From NCBI GenBank assembly GCA_025765615.1, contig JAIVFJ010000031.1, positions 62,001 to 126,000 of the forward strand: DNA of 64,000 nucleotides, read 5' to 3'. Position 1 is the stretch's first letter. Each line of letters starts with the position of its first letter. The notes under the pieces are model-generated. The model did not search any database and was not told where the DNA came from. It saw only the letters and a list, made by a program, of their open reading frames with translations. Positions 49,684-61,725 of the stretch are shown one piece after another. A program made the position numbers and the translations under genes. Source of the stretch: Zopfochytrium polystomum. Taxonomy: Eukaryota > Chytridiomycota > Chytridiomycetes > Chytridiales > Chytridiaceae.

Positions 49684-52600
49684 AGTCCACAACTCTCGCA
49701 CCTTGACGCCACGCTCCTTTGCAACCTCCTTCAGGTCTCTGACCTCGCCGACCGTGATGCCGCCAACCGCAAAGACGATGACGGTCCCGAAGCTGGCAGG
49801 CGTCGGGCGCGCGCCACCCAAGAGCCGGCTGTGCCACGTTGTTGGGTATCCCAAGATCGCGTCGAAGTGACGGGAAAGTTCTTGGTCAAATTACACAAGA
49901 AAAAACGGGAAAACAAAATCCCTCACCTGAAACCACTAATAACGCTACCGAGCGTTCCACCGTAACTGACGTGCGACAAGCCCCCGCTGGCGGCGTCGAG
50001 CGCGCCCGAGGCTGCGGCGTTGGCTGCTGCAGTCTGCGTGCCAGCCGCCTGGGCGTCCGGTGCCAGCGCGTTTGAGAGGACGCGGCGCACAAGAGAGACG
50101 TACCCAATAGGCGACGACTCGGAGAGGAGTGACCTTTTTTTTTGTTTTTGTTTTGTTTCTCGGTTAGGACTCTCACATAATTGAACGTCACTGTACCTGT
50201 ACTCGGGAAGCAGCGCGGCCCTCGTTCGCGAAATTTCGTTCAACCGCTCCAGGCACTCTGTAATCCACATGTCGATCTCGAGCTGTGCCAATAAGGAGTG
50301 TTTTCAGGTACGAAGATGGCCAAGGTGGGATGCGGTGAAAATAGATTGTTACCAACTTTGCAAAGAGCAGTAATTTTCCTCAGAGCCCAAAGCAAACAGC
50401 GGCGAGAGAACCCACCTTTTGCACTCCCGCACTCCCGACGCCACCTCCGGCGCCGGCTGACAACGCCCGGACGAGCGCGCGCGTCAGGGTAGCTCGGTCC
50501 TCGGCGTCAAACGGCACGTCAGGCCCGGCGAGGGAGAAGCTGAACGCCAGCAGCTTGAGGGCGTCGGAGATGCTAAAGGGCGGCTGTTGCTGCTGCTGGG
50601 GATCATGCGACGAGGAGGACCGCTGCATCGAGGGTGGGGACACGGCGGATGCCGCAGATGAGGACGAGGTGGAAAGCGCGGAGTTGGTTTGATATGGGGA
50701 GCGGAGCACCTGGCCTGGAGAGCGCGGCGGGGTGCGCAGCGTGATTTCGGTGGCTGCACACGCGACGCGGGACAAAATACTCAGTGGGTCGCAGACCCCA
50801 GCTCGACGGTTTTCAAAAGCTAGGGAGTTCACGCACCAACGTCGACCTGCGACAGAACATCCAGCACGGGCGCAATGATGTTGGAGCCGTCGAGGCACTC
50901 GGAGAGCGTCAGTCCGATCAGCTTTTCGATGCCCATCAGATCCTCCCACCGCGAAGATTGGCTGTTGATGGGTCACACAGGCAGGAGCACGTTCAGTTGG
51001 GATGGGAAACGAAACAGAAGCAAGAACCACAACAATGAAATATGAGAGATAAGACAAGCGGCCTCATCAAATCCCCTCCCGTCTCACCCAGCACGCATAG
51101 CCGCGGCCGCCGCCGCGACGCACTGCAGCATAGGCCCATGCCTTGCGAGGACTGCTTCGTCGCCGCGCACCGACTTTAAGAAACCTTCCAGCTGGGCGAG
51201 AGTGAGTTTGCCGAGAACGCGCGGGCGAGAAGCAGTGAGGTCCGGGCGCACGCGGATGAGAAGGTCGACGAGGCGTTTGCGGACGACGACGAGGCCGTCC
51301 TTTTGGGAGAGGGTCGAGAGGACAGTCAGAAGGTCGAGGGCCTCCGAGTCGGCGCCATGGGCGAGCGAGGCATAAACTATTTGTGGTGGTAAGGAGATGT
51401 TCAGCATTAGGTGTGTAAGTTTCAACCAACAACTTTGGCCTAATGAATCTTCAGCGTCCGCAAGAAGCAAGTCCAAGGGAACGTCGACGTCGAAAGATTG
51501 GCCGAACGACCGGTGTTCCAGCAGACGGTTGATGTGATCAAGCAGGTTGTCTGAGTGCGCAAGGGGGGCGGCCAGGTCTAACGTCTTTTAGTCGTGCAAG
51601 GTGTTTTTTTGTGAAAGAACAGTGAAGGTTTAGCATTAACCCCCGCTACGAAGAGCGAACAAACCCGGTCAATCAAAATCACAGCAGCACCGCGATCAGA
51701 TGTCCTCCGGGGCGAGTGCAGCGATTGTGCAACCATACAGCGGGCGATGGATTTTGAGTAGTTTCCTGGACGGTGCAGGGTCAACAGGAGTCGAGGAGCG
51801 AAACCGGACGAGAGAATGAAAACAAAAAGGCCAATTAGGCACCTTCCACGCATGCTTACCCAGCACAAACAACTCGTCTTTCAAACTCAAATCATCGAGA
51901 AGCGTCGAGAGCGTGTAGGCCAGTTGGCGCGTTTGGCGCTGGCGAGATAAAAAGAATCGAAGAGTCGCGGACAGAGTCAGTAAGAAAGCCGCCAGACGAA
52001 TGGATCACGGGCATTACATCAAACGAAGACGGAGCGTCGAGCGACCTCGCCGCAAGGTCTACTCCAACGAACGAGCCGGGCAGGCGTAGTGGATTGCAGG
52101 AGTAATGATTAGCAAATAAAGCCCCGCACCAAGAGTCTCGGTGGCAACAAAAACGCAGTAGGCAACACTCAACTGGGTGCATGCAAGCTCGGAAACACGG
52201 TTTCAGAGGACGGGATGGTGAACAGATCGTTTGTTATCGTTGCGACGGAAAAGAGGGGAAGATGGGTTACGAGCACGTCAAAGTCGCCATCGCCGCCGCC
52301 GGCGTAGGGGTTGTCGAGATCATCGTCCTCGCCGTCGTCGAATCTGGGCCTGCAAATCGGGTACATTAGAAGGGGCTATCCCCTATCCCCGATGCGAATC
52401 CGAAAGCGACGCGTTGCCGTTCCACAAGCACCTACCTCCTCTCGCGGCCGCCGGACCCACGCGCGCCGCCGCCGCCCTCGACCATCCACTCATACAGCTT
52501 GCTTTCGACGCCCGCAAAGTACCCCGCGGCCGGCACACCGAGGTACGCGTCGAACGCCGACAGGAGGTCGGTGTCGCGCTCGAGCTCGTGGGCGTGGGCG

Positions 52601-53067
52601 AGTTCGGAGAGCGCGGTGGCAAAGACAGAGCAGGCGGCGAACGGGTGGGCGAGGAGGACGGCGCGGACGGCGTCGGCGTGGCGGGCGAGGTGGGACGAGA
52701 GGAGGAAGACGGCGTGGTTGGCTGGGGTGGCGGTAGCGGGAGAGGCGGAGAGGGATGCGGCGAGGTCCGCGGCGAGATCCGGGAGCGCAGCGGGGCGGGT
52801 GTCGAGATCTTCGATGAAGAGGACGCGAGCGACGGCGTTGGCGTCGGCGCCTGCGCCAAGGAGAGCCGCGAGGCCCCCTGGTGTGCTGGAACCACTGGCG
52901 GCAGTGGCGGAGGCCGGACACGACCACTGCAGGGCGTCAAAGCTTGCGCGATCGACGACGAGTAGGAGCAGCGCCGAGGGCGTGGAAGTCGTGGTGGTCG
53001 TCGTCGCGGAGCGAAGCCGCCGGAGGAGCCGCCGATCGGCGGCCTCGGCGATGCTGCCGCGCAGCAT
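49511..53067 (-). CDS. SCFD2: Sec1-family protein SCFD2-like
   Basis: Multi-exon; it starts MLRGSIAEAADRRLLRRL and ends in an exon MRNLFPPIPGL (stop at 49511). The N terminus resembles SCFD2: ALLLLVVDRASFDALQWSC, NHAVFLLSSHLARHADAV, FDAYLGVPAAGYFAGVESKLYEWMVEG and DVLVTHLPLFSVATITNDLFTIPS. The diagnostic C-terminal block is VIVFAVGGITVGEVRDLKEVA, then LVGSTAVIDG (family: FVVGGVTVSEVK ... LSTRLL). SCFD2 is a divergent Sec1/Munc18 protein of vesicle trafficking, partner unknown. Introns are numerous and short; one contains an A31 tract in plus-strand view. Exon boundaries in the middle were not worked out. Confidence 0.82.
49651..49681 (+). repeat. A31 homopolymer inside an SCFD2 intron
   Basis: Thirty-one A (a T run in the sense of the minus-strand gene). 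Confidence 0.9.
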
Positions 53068-53255
53068 CTGATGTTGGGGACCAGTATAAATGTGTCTGTC
53101 TCCTGGTCTGTCTGTCTCCGTTGCTCTCGAAGAACGTCCCAACATCCAAAAGTAAACGCGGTTCGCGCCAGCGCAAGATGAGCGTCAGAGTATCAATTCG
53201 AAACCTTTGTTACTTCATGAATCATGCAAAGCTTTCACTCCCCTTCGCCTTGGTC

Positions 53256-56200
53256 TTATTTATCATCTTCTTCATCATCGTCCCTGCGAGAATGCTTCCT
53301 CCGTGAGGATTTGTGCCGGTGGTGTGAGCTCGAGCGCTTCTTCCGCTTCCTCGACGACCCGCCGTCGTCATCGTCCCTTCGCCCGCCATCATCTTCACCT
53401 GAATGACCGCCGCCGGCGCCCCCTCCTCCGCTGCCATCAGCCCCACCCACGCCACCGCCACCCCCAGCCCCCACGCCATCCTTCACGTCGCTGCTTTCGG
53501 GATCCTTTTCGCCGGGGTCGTCGTCGCGGCTTGACCGGTGGCGCCGGTGGCGATGGCGAGACGACTTGGACTCGTGGTGCCGTCGGTGAGAACGACGGCG
53601 CTCCGCGCTCTCGCCGCGCCTGTCAGCCCCGTCACCATCACCTGCGACCGGAGCCTCCGGCGCCGCCCGCTCCGTAATCGACCCGCGCCTGCTGCGGCGG
53701 CCGCCGTCGCCCTGGTCCACCGACCCTCTCCGCGGCGAGTCGCGCAGCGGGCCGTCCGCAACCTTTTCGTGGACGACCGTGCCGACTCCGTCCCTGCCGC
53801 GCCGGTCCCGATCCCGGCTCCCGCTGCGTCCCGACCGCCGCTTGCGCGCGTCGTCTCGCTCCCGCTCCCGCCGCCTCCGGCGACGCGCGCTGCTGGTGCT
53901 GCGGCTGCGACTACGCGTTCGTTCGCGCCGGGACGATGTCGTTTGCTGAGGTGTCGCGCTCCGACGGCGCGAGTCGCCTCTTTCAACTGCTACGGCAACT
54001 GCGGCCGGCAACGAATCCGCTGCAGATGAGGACGACGAGCGACGCCAACGCGTCGCGCTGCTGCTGCCTTCGGGGCTACGGCTTGATGACGAGTGCCGCG
54101 GCGCCCGCTTCGGGCTTCGGCTCCGCGTCCGGCTACGAGTTCGGCTGGGGCTTCTGGCACTGCTTCCGCCACCAACCCCCGCGCCTTTACGACGATTACG
54201 ATCGCCGGCAACGCTCCTTGGCGCCGACGCAGATCTGGTCCGTGACCGCGAGCGTGTTCTCGGTCTTCGCGTTTGCGGCTGGGCGGGACGATCATGTCTA
54301 GAAGAGCGTGATCGGCTCCTGGAGCGAGTGCGGCTGCGCGGAGAGCGACTACGGCTGCGGCTGCGGCTCCTACTCCTGCTGCGACTGCGACTGCGACTTC
54401 GACTGCGACTTTTTCGACGCTCCACGACTGCAACGATGGCAGAAGACCTAGCCGAACCGTACGGCCGCCTCTGGCTGCCGCGGGCCGACTCCCTTTCCCG
54501 CCATCCGCTCCCGCGGTCGCGTGAGCTCACAGAGATTGAGCGTGACGAAGAAGGGGGTACCTTGCTCCGCTCGTCTCGACTAACATGGCTGTCTTCCCGA
54601 CTGTCCAACCGCGAGCCGTTCCATCCAGCCGCGCCGGTGTGGTTGGGTGTCATCGGGCGCGAGTCGTTGTGCTTGCGAGGATCGATCGGTCGATCCTGCC
54701 CCGCCGGACCGACAGGACCTTCCTCGAACCGGCGGTCCCATTCATGGTCGTACGGAGGTCCGTGCATCCAACCGTCTCGTTCATCGGGATACCGACCTGG
54801 AGGGGGCGGTCCTGGCGAGTAGTATCCACCGCTGAAGAGGAAATCAGATTCTGCGAGTGTTGACTGGGCACGCCCACTCACCCGCGGAAAGGAGGTCCTC
54901 TGTAACCGCCATACATTGCCGGAGGGGGTGGAGGTGGAGGTCCATACCCGCCCCTTGGCCCGCCATGCCGTGGTCCGTAGTCGTCGCCGTATCTTCCCAT
55001 CGGAGGACCGCCCATGTGGCCCGGTATTGGAGGGCGATACATTCCTGCTGGTCCTGGAGGACCTCCAGCACCATCGTGCCAGTATCCGGCCGGATTTTGT
55101 GGTGGTGGCAGACCTCCTGGGGGATAGAATCCTGGTCCTCCGTGGTAACCTCTACCCCGTCCCGCCATCGGAGGCATGGACGGTGGGGTCGGAGTTCCGG
55201 GCATAGGAGGGGGTCCTGGCGGTGCGGATGACGGTGCCGTCGTTCCTGGAGGCGCATCGTCAATGGGTCCTGTCGTGTCGACTTTTGGATTGTCTAGACT
55301 GATAGCGGGATTTGAAAGCTTGAACGGGTTTGTTGGGGCAAAGGGGTCGAGCGGATGAATAGATGCCTTTGGCAATCGGCCGTGGATTTCACTGCAAGAA
55401 AAAACAAGAGGAATACACGGTGGTAAGAGAGCAATGGAGAATACGGACAAGTGAAATCAAGGGTGGTGGTTCACGACAGGCTTGTTCCCGGCCAAGCAGC
55501 GTTAAATTCTTTTTGGGCGCGGCCCGTCGAGTGGTATGGCTTTAAAGAAGGAAAGGTCGGGACCCAAAATCTTGGCTTCCGCCAAGCAAAGACTTCACAA
55601 TCCGATGGTCGTGGTCGCATGTTTCTTGCACAACTTTATTCGGAACGCGTCTCCTACGACGGACCACGAGAGACTCCTCACTCCAGGCGGCCCCCGTAAC
55701 AGGGGAGGATATAGGTCTGGATAGCATACATACATTCTTTGAAATAAGTTCAACGCCTTGATTGCTGCCTCGCTTGACTTGAAGAGGAGGAACGCAGCTC
55801 CCTTGGACTTGCCATTGACTCGGTGCTCAGCAAAGGTGAGTTCAGAAACGCAGAGGTCTTGTCCGATTCCTCCTTCTTGGCAAGCACTAATGAGCTGCGC
55901 GTCCGTCGTCCACTACATGAAAGGAACATCAGTCCGAATTAATGCAGCATTTCGGTCGGCGCTGCTCACCCAGGTAAGATTTTCAATAAGAATTGCACGA
56001 GGAGGAGGTTGGGGTGGGAATTGATTGGGCGGTGCAAAATCAGGGTGGTAGCCTGCTCCAAGGGGCATTCCGCGAGGTCCCATTTGATGGACGGGTCCGG
56101 TTGGCAGCATGGGTCCCGCGAATGAACCTTGCATTGGAGATGCTGAGCGCAGCGTTGAGACAGGTTCACCGGGAAAAGTGCTGCAAGTCTTCGTACAACT

Positions 56201-56611
56201 TACCCATAGTGCTTGGCGGCTGATGAAACTAATACAGGGGAAGGGTCAGGCGAAGGAGAATGCCAGCAAATCCATCAGCAAATGTAAAACCGAAGGAAAG
56301 CGGCAGTGCCAAACCTGCTTTGGAGGCATCCCAGCGGATCCATTCAGCGCAGGTGGGTTCGAACGAGTCTGCTGTTGGTGTGGAGCGGTCGCCGAAGGAG
56401 GAGAGGCTCCCGATGCCGGTGCAGAGGGTGCTGAGAGCGCGCTCGGCTTGAGTGGAAGTTGTTGCTGGGCAAAGTGCGGCGCCGGTGGGCGCGGCCGAGC
56501 GCCGTCGATAGGCCCGCCGTCCTTGCCCGCCTCCTGGGCTCCAATGATGAGGATGTCCTCATCGTCTTCGTCGCCCCCGTAGATGTCAAAGTCTTCGTCG
56601 CCCTCAATCAT
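53256..56611 (-). CDS. CPSF6: CFIm68/CPSF6-like 3'-end processing factor with RS domain
   Basis: Starts MIEGDEDFDIYGGDEDDED (56611), like CFIm68. After an acidic/Pro-rich linker the RRM is built across introns: RAILIENLTW, then WTTDAQLISACQEGG, VSELTFAEHRVNGKSKGAAFLLFKSSEAA and KALNLF. A long Pro/Gly-rich region follows (GPPPMPGTPTPPSMPP, GPRGGYGPPPPPPP), and an arginine/serine-rich C terminus (RSRSRS repeats, then HRHRRHRSSRDDDP) ends at 53256. In cells CFIm68 with CFIm25 binds UGUA to direct poly(A)-site choice. The RS tail lies on GC-rich, repetitive DNA that gives many shadow frames, all ignored. Exon 1 ends near 56315. Confidence 0.85.
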
Positions 56612-56796
56612 CGCGGGGCGGCCGGCGTTGCCTTCGCTGCTGGAGTTAGTTGGTGGAGTGTGTTTGGTCCTTTCCTTCGTTTCTTTCTTTCTTTTTCTCT
56701 TTTTCTTTCTTGCTTTCTTTCGTTTTTCCGTTTTTTCTATTTCGCTTCTGGCTCCGACCGTGAGACCGCCCTCGCCATTGTAACGACGACGAGACG
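56612..56796. promoter_or_regulatory. Bidirectional promoter, CFIm68/KTI12
   Basis: 185 bases between the two divergent starts, with a pyrimidine-rich TTTC repeat (56680-56730). Confidence 0.5.
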
Positions 56797-57905
56797 ATGC
56801 CGCTCGTAGTGATGGTCGGCCTGCCCTGCGCGGGCAAGTCGACCCGCGCGAGCGAAATAGCCGCGCTCCTGGACGACCACCTCCGCCGAAACTCCCTCTC
56901 CGACAAGATGAGGATCGTCGTCATCAACGAGGAATCCCTCAACATCGACAGGGCGGAATCATACCAAAGTAGGCGCAAGCACACCCCCCTTCCAGCACCC
57001 CGGGCCTGACCCCCGCCTGAGCCTGATGTTCGCACTCACCCACCCCCACATGCATAAAGCTGATAATGATATGCTGTGCTGCACTCTGAAAATTGCTTGC
57101 AGATGCGAACGAGGAGAAGAAGGCGCGAGGGGCGCTCATGTCGGCCGTCGAGAGGGCCTTGGCCAAGGACACGATCGTCATCCTCGACAGCATGAACTAC
57201 ATCAAGGGATACCGCTACCAGCTTCACTGCGTCTCAAAAAACCTCGGAACCACCCAATGCACGGTAAGCGCTTCGGCTCCATACTTTTCTGCTTTTGTTT
57301 TTTTTTTTTAACTTCTCTTTCTCGCTCAAACTCTGGACCCTATTCTCGCCGAACCCCCAAAGGTATACTGCATCGCGCCGCCCACCCAATGCATCGAATG
57401 GAATGCCTCGCGGCCCGCTGCCACCGCGTACCCGCGTGCAACCCTCGACTCGCTCCTCACGCGCCTCGAAGAGCCCGACGCGCGGCACCGCTGGGACCGC
57501 CCGCTCCTCACGCTCCTCCCCACTGACCCCGTCGCCCACATCGCCGACGACCTCGTCGCGGCCCTTCTCGCCCCCGCCCACAGACCCACCCCGAACCAGT
57601 CCACCGCGACCCATCCCGTCGCGGACACAAACTACCTGCACGAGACGGACTCGACCGTCCGCGCCGTCGCCGACGCCGTGCTGGCCGCCGTGCGCGACGG
57701 CGCGGCCACCGCCGCGGGGGCGGCTGGCGTGGCGGTGCCGGGGACAGGGACTCGCGTCGTGTTGCCGAGTAAAGGGGTCAGCGTGAGCGAGATGGCGCGG
57801 ATGAGGAGGCAGTATACCACGACGTTGAATAAGCTGGAGGCGAGGCTGACGAGGGGCGAGGTGGCCACGGGGTTCGCAGAGTACATTAATACCAATCTAA
57901 GATAG
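56797..57905 (+). CDS. KTI12: KTI12-like P-loop protein (Elongator partner)
   Basis: Three exons, 56797-56968, 57103-57263 and 57363-57905, give about 291 residues. The start MPLVVMVGLPCAGKSTRA carries the P-loop. It is followed by VVINEESLNI, ALMSAVERALAKDTIVILDSMNYIKGYRYQLHCVSK, VYCIAPPTQCIEWN and the C-terminal EMARMRRQYTTTLNKLEAR...FAEYINTNL. KTI12 binds tRNA and supports the Elongator complex in making wobble-uridine modifications. The linker around residues 150-240 is Ala/Pro/Thr-rich and variable. Confidence 0.95.
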
Positions 57906-57934
57906 AAGATATTTGCTGGAGGCGTTGCGAAAAC

Positions 57935-57935
<1 letters not shown>

Positions 57936-57966
<31 letters not shown>
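57936..57966 (+). repeat. A31 homopolymer after KTI12
   Basis: Thirty-one A, 31 bases after the KTI12 stop, probably within the 3' UTR. Confidence 0.9.
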
Positions 57967-57968
<2 letters not shown>

Positions 57969-58149
57969 GACACGTGGTTGCAAATTTCTGTTGGGGGTGT
58001 TGTTTTTGTTGTTTTGTTTGGATGTTTGGGTTCCTCGACCTCGCCCTATTACCACTACTACCTCCTCTTCCTCCTTCGCTTCAAGGGTCCTCCGTATTAA
58101 TGTGCAAATACCGCACAGAAGGGCGCCCTTTCATCGTTGATTTTGTCGA

Positions 58150-60072
<1,923 letters not shown>

Positions 60073-60391
60073 GGCGTTGTCGATGAAGAGCTAGCTGATT
60101 AGAGGTCGTTTGTTACGATCAGAGGCCTTGTTCTTGTCTTGTCTCTCACTGAGACTTTTTCTGCTGGCTGACTGCACTAACTTGTGTGAAGCGCTCTGTT
60201 TGGCTGGTGTGTGGCGCATCACTGGGTGTGTCTCTTGTCTGGCAAAATTATGCGCGAAAGACAAACCAGCAAAACATTCGCCCATAAATCGTGTTGTCTC
60301 CTTGTCCAGAAAAGGAACGACCCCCACAACCACGCGCTTCTGCCAGAGAACGTTCTGCGCCGTCGCGTGGGGCGCCGCCGCCACCGCCGCC

Positions 60392-60466
60392 GCTTTGTTG
60401 CTTGCTTGCTTGCTTGTTGCTGCTGCTGCTGCTGCTAGTGTGTGTGTGTGTGTGTGTGTGTGTGCG
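60392..60466. repeat. Stacked GCTT, GCT and GT repeats
   Basis: A GCTT run passes into a GCT run and then a GT run of about 12 units. Confidence 0.85.
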
Positions 60467-61222
60467 CAGGAAATATTTCCAGACTGCGATAATGGCAAAC
60501 TAGTCGTCGCCGCTGACAACTAGCGGCATTGCGCCAGAGCGGTCGCCGCTGCTGAACATGACGACAGCTGGGCTGGATGTGCGTTCTGAGCTTGTGACGC
60601 CGACAGAGGGTTCACAATTCGTAATTCCTTCCGCGTGCCAGGAATGATGTTGCATCTCTGTTTCTTTTCTTTCTTTTCTCTTTTCCTTGGGGTGCGTGGC
60701 TGAAGGTGACGATTTGAAGCGAGCGGCGAACAAATATTCAAGTCCGCCAGTTCGTGCTCTTTCCGGAAAAATGAGCAGCAGACTCCGTAAAATATTCGCA
60801 ACACAAGCGAGGAGGGTGGCAGTCATCGTTGAACAACCTTTGGTCTTGCGACAAACTATCTGTTTTACGAAAAGGACAGACTTGTCAGCGGAGGTGGCAG
60901 GGCAGCCTGGGTGCCCCACCAGTCTGTCTGTCAGGTGAGCGGAGAGAGTGGGCGCAACTTGGGCAGACCCTAGCGGCACATCACTGCGAAGCCTGGGAGG
61001 GGGAAGGAGAGGCAAGGCCACCGCAAAAATCCGCCAACTAATAACAACCCTCCAACAACCATCCTTGTGCAATACAGTAAATGCGGTATCCATCGCGTCG
61101 CGCCTAAAAAGAAAACTCCAAGGAAAGGAAATCGAGTGCTATTTTATTGGATATCCACAACTGGATGGATATCCACATTTCCACTTCAATACAGCGCATA
61201 TCGAATCAGCCGAGCGATTGAC

Positions 61223-61223
<1 letters not shown>

Positions 61224-61264
<41 letters not shown>

Positions 61265-61272
61265 CACACACA
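61224..61272. repeat. CA microsatellite
   Basis: CA run with one CGCA interruption, followed by an AAAATA repeat. Confidence 0.85.
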
Positions 61273-61569
61273 AAATAAAAATAAAAATAAAAAAAGTAAA
61301 CAATGCAGCCCACGTAAACAAGCAAAGCGACACCCAAAAAACGTTTGTTTGACATGGAATCCCTCTCTGATTTGTATTGCGAAGGGGATTATTAATGAAC
61401 ACAGGCACAGAGACAGGCAAGGTATCGCGAGAGAGGTGGGCCATTTTTTCCGATGTTTCGATAGCTGTCGCCACAAGACTCCTTTTCCCATTTTTTCTTT
61501 TTCTTTTTCTTTTTTTTCTCTTTCTTTCTTTCTTTTCTATTTAACGCGCTTTTGGGGGGCGCCCAGGCA

Positions 61570-61575
<6 letters not shown>

Positions 61576-61629
<54 letters not shown>
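61576..61629. repeat. GA microsatellite
   Basis: Pure GA run of about 27 units, about 100 bases before the next start codon. Confidence 0.9.
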
Positions 61630-61630
<1 letters not shown>

Positions 61631-61725
61631 CTGTCTGTTTATTATTTAGTATCATCACTCCGAGTTTAAAAAAGATCACAAAACGTGAAAGAATCCAGAC
61701 GACGAACAAACGACGGCGACGATTG

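Larger units (their letters stand above)
60073..61725. other. Repeat-rich intergenic region
   Basis: Contains the microsatellites at 60392-60466, 61224-61272 and 61576-61629. No supported gene lies between the M28 peptidase and the last gene. Confidence 0.55.

Noticed and set aside
53222..54880. Long plus-strand frames across the RS-rich region
   Set aside because: They are antisense shadows of the arginine/serine-coding repeats of the CFIm68-like gene.
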